From positions 1 to 10,781 of the forward strand of contig CAJXVF010000030.1 of assembly GCA_913060845.1 (NCBI GenBank): a DNA stretch of 10,781 nt. The letters are read 5' to 3'. Of the stretch, positions 7,036 to 10,781 are shown one piece after another. Made by a program: the position numbers and the translations under genes. Numbering within the stretch: the stretch's first letter is position 1; each line of letters begins with the position of its first letter. This DNA is from an uncultured Alphaproteobacteria bacterium (GTDB taxonomy: Bacteria; Pseudomonadota; Alphaproteobacteria; Bin95). Under the pieces are notes generated by a model that ran no database searches, was not told where the DNA came from, and worked only from the letters and a program-made list of their open reading frames with translations.

Positions 7036-7820
7036 AGCCGCCATCCCCGGTGCACCGCGACGACGCCGCCGGTCATGTTGCGGAATGATGTCTGCTCAAA
7101 CCCAGCTTCGTCCATTAACGCCAGCAATTCTTCCTGGCGCGGAAAGCGGCGGATGCTTTCGATCAGGTATTGATATGAATCCGCATCACCCGTCGTCAGC
7201 TTGCCGAGCTTCGGGATGGCCGCGAAGGAATAGCTGTCATAAGCCGCCTGCAGTGCCGCATTTTCCATGTGACTAAACTCCAGGCAGAAGAACCTGCCGC
7301 CTGGGCGCAACACACGGCGCATGTCCCGAAGCGCTTTCAGCCTATCCGTGACATTACGAAGCCCGAATGAGATCACGACCGCGTCAGCCGAAGCGTCCGG
7401 CAACGGCAAGCGCTCTGCATCACCCGTCACCCAACCAAGGCTGCCGCCGTTCAGTTTCACGCCCCGGTCCATCGCCCGGTCGCGGCCAACGCTGACCATC
7501 GCGGCATTGGCGTCAACGATCACAGCGTCGAGCGCGCCCTTGGCCGCCGCTTGAGCGCGGAAGCTGATGTCGCCTGTGCCGCCTGCAACATCAATCAATC
7601 GCTCTCCGGCTCTCGGCGCCAATTCCGCCACGAGCGAAGCCTTCCAGAAGCGATGAAGGCCGCCGCTCATCAAGTCATTCATCAGGTCATAGCGACCTGC
7701 AACGGAATCGAACACGCCACGCACCATGCGCGCTTTGTCCGCACGCGGAACTTCGCGGTAGCCGAAGTCGATTGCGTCGCCGCCGGGTGGTCGGTCGATG
7801 GTGGAATCATGGTCTGTCAT
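7032..7820 (-). CDS. ubiE: ubiquinone/menaquinone biosynthesis C-methyltransferase UbiE
   Basis: This SAM-dependent class I methyltransferase performs the C-methylation step of ubiquinone synthesis (and of menaquinone where present), on the benzoquinol ring at the inner face of the membrane. From the ATG at 7820 it is 262 residues, close to the 251 of E. coli UbiE. Family signatures are FGYREVP (19-25), VFDSVAGRYDLMNDLMSGG with HRFWK (36-60), SAM motif I LIDVAGGTGD (75-84), Asp103 in motif II, and RNVTDRLKAL with RVLRPGGR (155-176). It is convergent with gspF and divergent from mutM (49 bp apart). An in-frame ATG at 7871 has a good GGGGAG 7 nt upstream (7879-7884) and would add 17 residues, but would overlap the mutM start. 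I prefer 7820 because the extra residues are low-complexity and outside the family core. Confidence 0.95.
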   Translation of the reverse strand: MTDHDSTIDRPPGGDAIDFGYREVPRADKARMVRGVFDSVAGRYDLMNDLMSGGLHRFWKASLVAELAPRAGERLIDVAGGTGDISFRAQAAAKGALDAVIVDANAAMVSVGRDRAMDRGVKLNGGSLGWVTGDAERLPLPDASADAVVISFGLRNVTDRLKALRDMRRVLRPGGRFFCLEFSHMENAALQAAYDSYSFAAIPKLGKLTTGDADSYQYLIESIRRFPRQEELLALMDEAGFEQTSFRNMTGGVVAVHRGWRL

Positions 7821-7821
7821 G

Positions 7822-7858
7822 GGCGTATTCGATAGCGCATTCGGCGTATCCGGGATAG
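7822..7858. repeat. imperfect direct repeat in the ubiE-mutM divergent promoter region
   Basis: Two related units, GGCGTATTCG (7822-7831) and GGCGTATCCG (7843-7852), match at 9 of 10 bases, and each is followed by ATAG (directly, or after two extra bases). Their starts are 21 bp apart, about two helical turns. They occupy most of the 49-bp gap between the two divergent genes, so they could be paired protein-binding sites, although they may have arisen by chance. Confidence 0.35.
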
Positions 7859-7869
7859 GGTTTTGCATC

Positions 7870-8694
7870 ATGCCAGAACTCCCCGAAGTCGAAACAACTA
7901 TGCGCGGTCTCGCCGCCATCATCACCGGTCAGCGCCTCTCCCGGGTTGAGGCGCGGCGACCTGATCTACGCTTCCCGCTGCCGCCCGATTTCGCTGCACG
8001 GATGCAGGGGCAGACGGTGCTCCGCATCGACAGGCGGGCGAAATATATGCTGGCTAGGCTCGACGGTGGCCTGACCTGGCTCACGCATCTGGGCATGTCT
8101 GGACGGATGATGGTCGGCCAAGGGCCTGCGCCCGAACCTGCTAAACATGATCACATCATCATCGAAACAGGCGGCGGCGGGTATGCCGTTTATCAAGACC
8201 CCCGCCGCTTTGGCTTTATGGACTTGTTTCCGACATCTGAGGAAGCATCACATCCACGCCTCGTATCGCTCGGCATGGAGCCGCTGAGCGGGCTGACACC
8301 GCCCAAGCTGAAAGCGATGCTTGCAGGCAAATCCTCCTCAATTAAGGCGGCGCTGCTAGACCAGCGGCTGATCGCTGGGCTCGGCAATATCTACGTCTGT
8401 GAGGCGCTGTTCCGCGCCCGTGTGCGGCCAGAACGTGAAGCTGGGTCGATGAAACCGGCGGAGCTAAAACGCCTCACCGTCGCTATCCCGGAAGTCCTGC
8501 GGGAAGCCATCGCTGCTGGCGGATCCAGCCTGCGTGACTACCGCCAGCCATCCGGTGAGCTTGGGTATTTCAAAGCCTCTTGGGGCGTATATGGCCGCGA
8601 GGGTGAGGATTGCATCACCTGCGGCAAGAGCCATGTCCGTCGCCTCGTCCAATCCGGTCGATCATCGTTCTATTGTCCAACCTGCCAGCGGTAG
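7870..8694 (+). CDS. mutM: formamidopyrimidine-DNA glycosylase / AP lyase (Fpg)
   Basis: This bifunctional base-excision repair enzyme removes 8-oxoguanine and formamidopyrimidines and nicks the strand by beta,delta-elimination. The 274-residue length is normal. The start is fixed by the conserved MPELPEVET: after Met removal, Pro2 is the catalytic nucleophile, with Glu3 and Glu6 following. Lys58 in RAKYML, the THLGMSGR loop (72-79) with intercalating Met76, and QDPRRFG (109-115) with the other intercalating residues are all present. LDQRLIAGLGNIYVCEALFRA (163-183) is the helix-two-turn-helix. The C-terminal zinc finger is Cys248, Cys251, Cys269, Cys272, with the DNA-binding arginine at 264. 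The enzyme looks fully active. A weak AGGG lies 9 nt before the start. The enoyl-CoA hydratase gene follows 63 bp downstream in the same orientation. Confidence 0.97.
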   Translation: MPELPEVETTMRGLAAIITGQRLSRVEARRPDLRFPLPPDFAARMQGQTVLRIDRRAKYMLARLDGGLTWLTHLGMSGRMMVGQGPAPEPAKHDHIIIETGGGGYAVYQDPRRFGFMDLFPTSEEASHPRLVSLGMEPLSGLTPPKLKAMLAGKSSSIKAALLDQRLIAGLGNIYVCEALFRARVRPEREAGSMKPAELKRLTVAIPEVLREAIAAGGSSLRDYRQPSGELGYFKASWGVYGREGEDCITCGKSHVRRLVQSGRSSFYCPTCQR

Positions 8695-8757
8695 GGTAGA
8701 AGACACCCGCAATTCAACGCCGCAAGACATTCCTAAAATCTCCTTGGGAGCCATCGC

Positions 8758-9531
8758 ATGGCCGAGTTTATTCTGTCTGAAAAGAAGGGCCGCGTCGGCC
8801 TTATAACCCTGAACCGCCCAAAAGCGCTCAACGCGCTCTGCGCGCAATTGGTCGAGGAAATGGCTGCCGCCATTGACGCCTTTGAGGCAGACCCGGAAGT
8901 TGGGTGCCTGATGCTGGCTGGTGGTGAGAAGGCTTTCGCAGCGGGCGCCGACATCAAGGAAATGCAGTCCAAGTCCTATATGGACGCTTATATGCAGGAC
9001 TTCATTACCGTGCATTGGGAACGCGCTGCCTCTTGCCGCAAGCCGATCATCGCAGCCGTCCGCGGCTATGCGCTTGGCGGCGGATGCGAAGTCGCAATGA
9101 TGTGTGACCTGATCATTGCCGGTGATGACGCTAAATTCGGCCAACCGGAAATTAACCTGGGCACCATTCCTGGCGGCGGCGGCACCCAGCGCCTGACGCG
9201 CGCTGTGGGCAAGTCCAAGTCCATGGATATGTGCTTGACCGGCCGGATGATGGGTGCCGAAGAAGCCGAGCGTTCCGGCCTCGTCACCAAGGTCGTGCCA
9301 GCGGATACATTGCTTGAGGAAGCGTTGAAGCTGGCGGATTCAATCGCCGAAAAATCCTTGCCGATCGCGATGATCTGCAAAGAGGCGGTTGACCGGGCTT
9401 ATGAGACAACACTGTCTGAGGGTGTGCGCTTTGAACGCCGGGTCTTCCATTCAACCTTCGCCACCGAAGACCAAAAAGAAGGCATGGCTGCGTTTGCTGA
9501 AAAGCGTCAGCCCCAGTTCAAGCACAAGTAA
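8758..9531 (+). CDS. short-chain enoyl-CoA hydratase (crotonase family)
   Basis: The 257-residue protein hydrates trans-2-enoyl-CoA to 3-hydroxyacyl-CoA in beta-oxidation or related acyl-CoA pathways. It closely resembles the mitochondrial ECHS1 type: the oxyanion-hole segment [10 protein letters not shown] (60-69), [15 protein letters not shown] with catalytic Glu111, and [20 protein letters not shown] with catalytic Glu131 (the equivalents of rat Glu144 and Glu164). Both glutamates are present, so hydratase activity is expected, unlike isomerase or decarboxylase paralogs that lack one. The start ATG is supported by TTGGGAG (8744-8750) 7 nt upstream. It follows mutM by 63 bp with no terminator seen, so co-transcription is plausible. 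A hairpin follows its stop. Substrate chain length cannot be read from sequence; paaF- or fadB-like names are not justified. Confidence 0.94.
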   Translation: MAEFILSEKKGRVGLITLNRPKALNALCAQLVEEMAAAIDAFEADPEVGCLMLAGGEKAFAAGADIKEMQSKSYMDAYMQDFITVHWERAASCRKPIIAAVRGYALGGGCEVAMMCDLIIAGDDAKFGQPEINLGTIPGGGGTQRLTRAVGKSKSMDMCLTGRMMGAEEAERSGLVTKVVPADTLLEEALKLADSIAEKSLPIAMICKEAVDRAYETTLSEGVRFERRVFHSTFATEDQKEGMAAFAEKRQPQFKHK

Positions 9532-9540
9532 GTAGGAGAT

Positions 9541-9576
9541 TGGGCGGTTCGGCGGGTCGTACCCGTCAGCCGCCCA
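9541..9576. terminator. hairpin between convergent genes, probable terminator
   Basis: An outer 7-bp GC-rich stem (TGGGCGG at 9541-9547 with CCGCCCA at 9570-9576) encloses an inner 5-bp stem (CGGGT at 9553-9557 with ACCCG at 9561-9565, 3-nt loop). It begins 9 nt after the enoyl-CoA hydratase stop and includes the stop codon of the convergent mlaC gene. There is only a short T-containing tract on the plus side (ACTTTCT), so its efficiency as an intrinsic terminator is uncertain. Confidence 0.5.
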
Positions 9577-10198
9577 CTTTCTGCTTCAGCAGCTTGATCA
9601 GGCCGTCTAAGCCGCCTTGGCTGCGGATGATGCTAGCGAAATCCGCCCGCTGACTGACGACGAGGCTAACGCCTTCGACCAAAATATCCGTCATCACGGC
9701 TTTGTCGTTGACGGTCTCGACTTGCCAAGCAACAGATACTGGTGGTGAGCCAGGGCGATGCACCTCACTGTCGATCAGTGTGCGGCTGCCTGCAGCCCTC
9801 TCGCCACCGATCACAAATTTCACTTGGCCATCAATTGAATTCATCCGACCGGCGTAGACGTCGATCAGATATGTCTCCATCAACCCGACCAATTCTGTGC
9901 GCTGCCCCGCATCCGCCTGGCGCCAATAGCGACCAAGCATGGATTGCGCCATCTGCTGGCTATCAAAGACAGAACTTAGGATTGTGCGTAGTTTTTTGGT
10001 GCGTTCTGCATTTGCGATGGACTTATCATTCAGCACCGGCTCCGCTTCGCCGGCCAGACCAGCAATCAGGTCGCGCTCAACGCCAGCCTTTGCAGGCGAA
10101 AGTGTGAGAACCGCGAGCGAAATCACAACGAGGCTAGCGAACAGAATGCGCAAAAACGGCGCGCGTGAATCGGCGATAACGCGGGAATGCGGTCGCAT
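9566..10198 (-). CDS. mlaC: MlaC/Ttg2D-family periplasmic phospholipid carrier
   Basis: MlaC shuttles phospholipids across the periplasm between the outer-membrane MlaA complex and the inner-membrane MlaFEDB transporter, keeping the outer leaflet free of phospholipid. From the ATG at 10198 the product is 210 residues, the normal family size. It has a Sec signal peptide: basic start, hydrophobic core LRILFASLVVISLAVLTL, and a likely AKA cut after residue 38. The mature part shows family features such as the MLGRYWRQADAGQRTEL stretch and the later VAWQVETVNDKAVMTDILVEGVSL, and ends in a helix with GGLDGLIKLLKQK. The frame extends to 10327, but that would run through the end of mlaA and put 43 residues before the signal peptide. 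The start is 7 nt after the mlaA stop, with GAGGG about 11 nt upstream, so mlaA and mlaC form an operon. No mlaD, mlaE or mlaF is present. Confidence 0.9.
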   Translation of the reverse strand: MRPHSRVIADSRAPFLRILFASLVVISLAVLTLSPAKAGVERDLIAGLAGEAEPVLNDKSIANAERTKKLRTILSSVFDSQQMAQSMLGRYWRQADAGQRTELVGLMETYLIDVYAGRMNSIDGQVKFVIGGERAAGSRTLIDSEVHRPGSPPVSVAWQVETVNDKAVMTDILVEGVSLVVSQRADFASIIRSQGGLDGLIKLLKQKVGG

Positions 10199-10205
10199 AG
10201 TGGCT

Positions 10206-10757
10206 CTAGCCCTCACGATTGAATGGAGTATTGAAGACCGTCGCGGTCGATTTTGGCGTTGCTTCGTCACCGAGATTGCGGATTTCATAAGTCCGGCGCT
10301 GGCGATAAAGCGATCGCAGAGCTGCATAATAATCCAGTGAGTTCTTCTTCAGGTCATCCAAGGGCCCAAGCAAACGATAGCGCTGATCGACAATGCTGAC
10401 AGCACGCACGCCAAGCGTCGCCTCAACTGGCGCTTTGGCCAGGAGGTAGGTCAGCGGATCAAGCCCGAAATCGACAATCCGACCAAATGCATGGCGGGTG
10501 GACGATGGTCCAATTAAAGGCAACACAATGTAAGGCCCTGGAATGACTTGATATGTGGCCAGCGTCTGGCCAAAATCTTCCTTGTGATGGGGCAAGCCAA
10601 GGCCCGTTGCAGCGTCAACAACACCGCCGAACCCGGCAATCGAATTGACGAACAGACGCTTTGCCGCAATCTCCGCCCGATCCCATTCACCCTGCGCGAC
10701 ATCGTTCACAATCGTTAACGGCAATGTGATGTGGCGGACGAAATTGAACACCAGTTC
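10206..10757 (-). CDS. mlaA: MlaA/VacJ-family outer-membrane lipoprotein, 5' end missing
   Basis: This is the C-terminal 183 residues of an MlaA protein, the outer-membrane donut-shaped lipoprotein that removes misplaced phospholipids and passes them to MlaC. Family features include the start of the conserved core (FVRHITLPLTIVNDVAQG), RLFVNSIAGFGGVVDAAT, the EDFGQTLATY motif, IPGPYIVLPLIGPSSTR and GRIVDFGLDPLTYL. The signal peptide, lipobox cysteine and first part of the mature chain (roughly 60-90 residues by family length) are missing. The genomic sequence ends at 10757, exactly on a codon boundary, because the rest of the window is adapter. A GTG at 10772-10770 would give a protein starting MYKRQ; those five residues are translated adapter, not a real N-terminus. 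The gene lies directly upstream of mlaC in one operon. Confidence 0.92.
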   Translation of the reverse strand, partial: ELVFNFVRHITLPLTIVNDVAQGEWDRAEIAAKRLFVNSIAGFGGVVDAATGLGLPHHKEDFGQTLATYQVIPGPYIVLPLIGPSSTRHAFGRIVDFGLDPLTYLLAKAPVEATLGVRAVSIVDQRYRLLGPLDDLKKNSLDYYAALRSLYRQRRTYEIRNLGDEATPKSTATVFNTPFNREG

Positions 10758-10781
10758 CTGTCTCTTATACACATCTCCGAG
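10758..10781. other. Illumina Nextera (Tn5 mosaic end) adapter left on the assembly
   Basis: Bases 10758-10776 are CTGTCTCTTATACACATCT, the 19-bp Tn5 transposase mosaic end used in tagmentation libraries. The next five (CCGAG) continue into the standard read-2 adapter. Its position at the very end of the window, breaking the mlaA frame into MYKRQ, is typical of untrimmed adapter at a contig end. The first base could belong to either side of the junction. Confidence 0.96.

Noticed and set aside
9532..9565. rpsT (ribosomal protein S20) after the enoyl-CoA hydratase gene
   Set aside because: Only 34 bases separate the hydratase stop from the end of mlaC, too short for the gene, and no S20-like sequence appears.
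1..10781. CRISPR arrays, tRNA or rRNA genes, insertion sequences, attachment sites
   Set aside because: No regularly spaced repeats, transposase or integrase frames, terminal inverted repeats or RNA gene signatures were seen.

Overview
The window looks like a chromosomal stretch of an alphaproteobacterium, with moderately high GC and alphaproteobacterial forms of UbiE, MutM, a mitochondrial-type crotonase, and an MlaA/MlaC pair. It is probably one contig of a draft or metagenome assembly. The last 24 bases (10758-10781) are not genomic: they match the Tn5 mosaic end plus the start of an Illumina Nextera adapter, so the final gene is cut at an artificial junction.

Layout, left to right. (1) 74-1239, minus strand: a PLP-dependent low-specificity L-threonine aldolase, preceded 5 nt upstream by a very small single-pass membrane protein. 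(2) 1469-7035, plus strand: a compact four-gene type IV pilus / type II secretion-like cassette. Its genes encode a prepilin-like protein, a Ser/Thr protein kinase fused to a C-terminal formylglycine-generating-enzyme-like (SUMF1/C-lectin fold) domain, a GspE/PilB ATPase with a long acidic disordered N-terminus, and a GspF/PilC platform protein. The last three are tightly spaced (1 nt and 8 nt gaps). (3) 7032-7820, minus strand: ubiE, whose stop codon overlaps the gspF stop by 3-4 nt in convergent orientation. (4) 7870-9531, plus strand: mutM, divergent from ubiE, then an enoyl-CoA hydratase, ending at a hairpin that also lies at the end of the convergent next operon. (5) 9566-10757, minus strand: mlaA (5'-truncated) followed by mlaC, parts of the system that maintains outer-membrane lipid asymmetry.

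The most interesting unit is the pilin / kinase-FGE-like / ATPase / platform cassette. It has the minimum parts of an envelope-spanning filament machine, but no secretin, prepilin peptidase, alignment proteins or retraction ATPase in the window. In their place is a soluble eukaryotic-type kinase with an intact catalytic core, one nucleotide upstream of the assembly ATPase. The ATPase deviates at several usually conserved positions and has a Ser/Thr/Asp-rich tail that could be a phosphorylation target. Kinase control of filament assembly is inferred from gene order and domain content only. The other genes are housekeeping.
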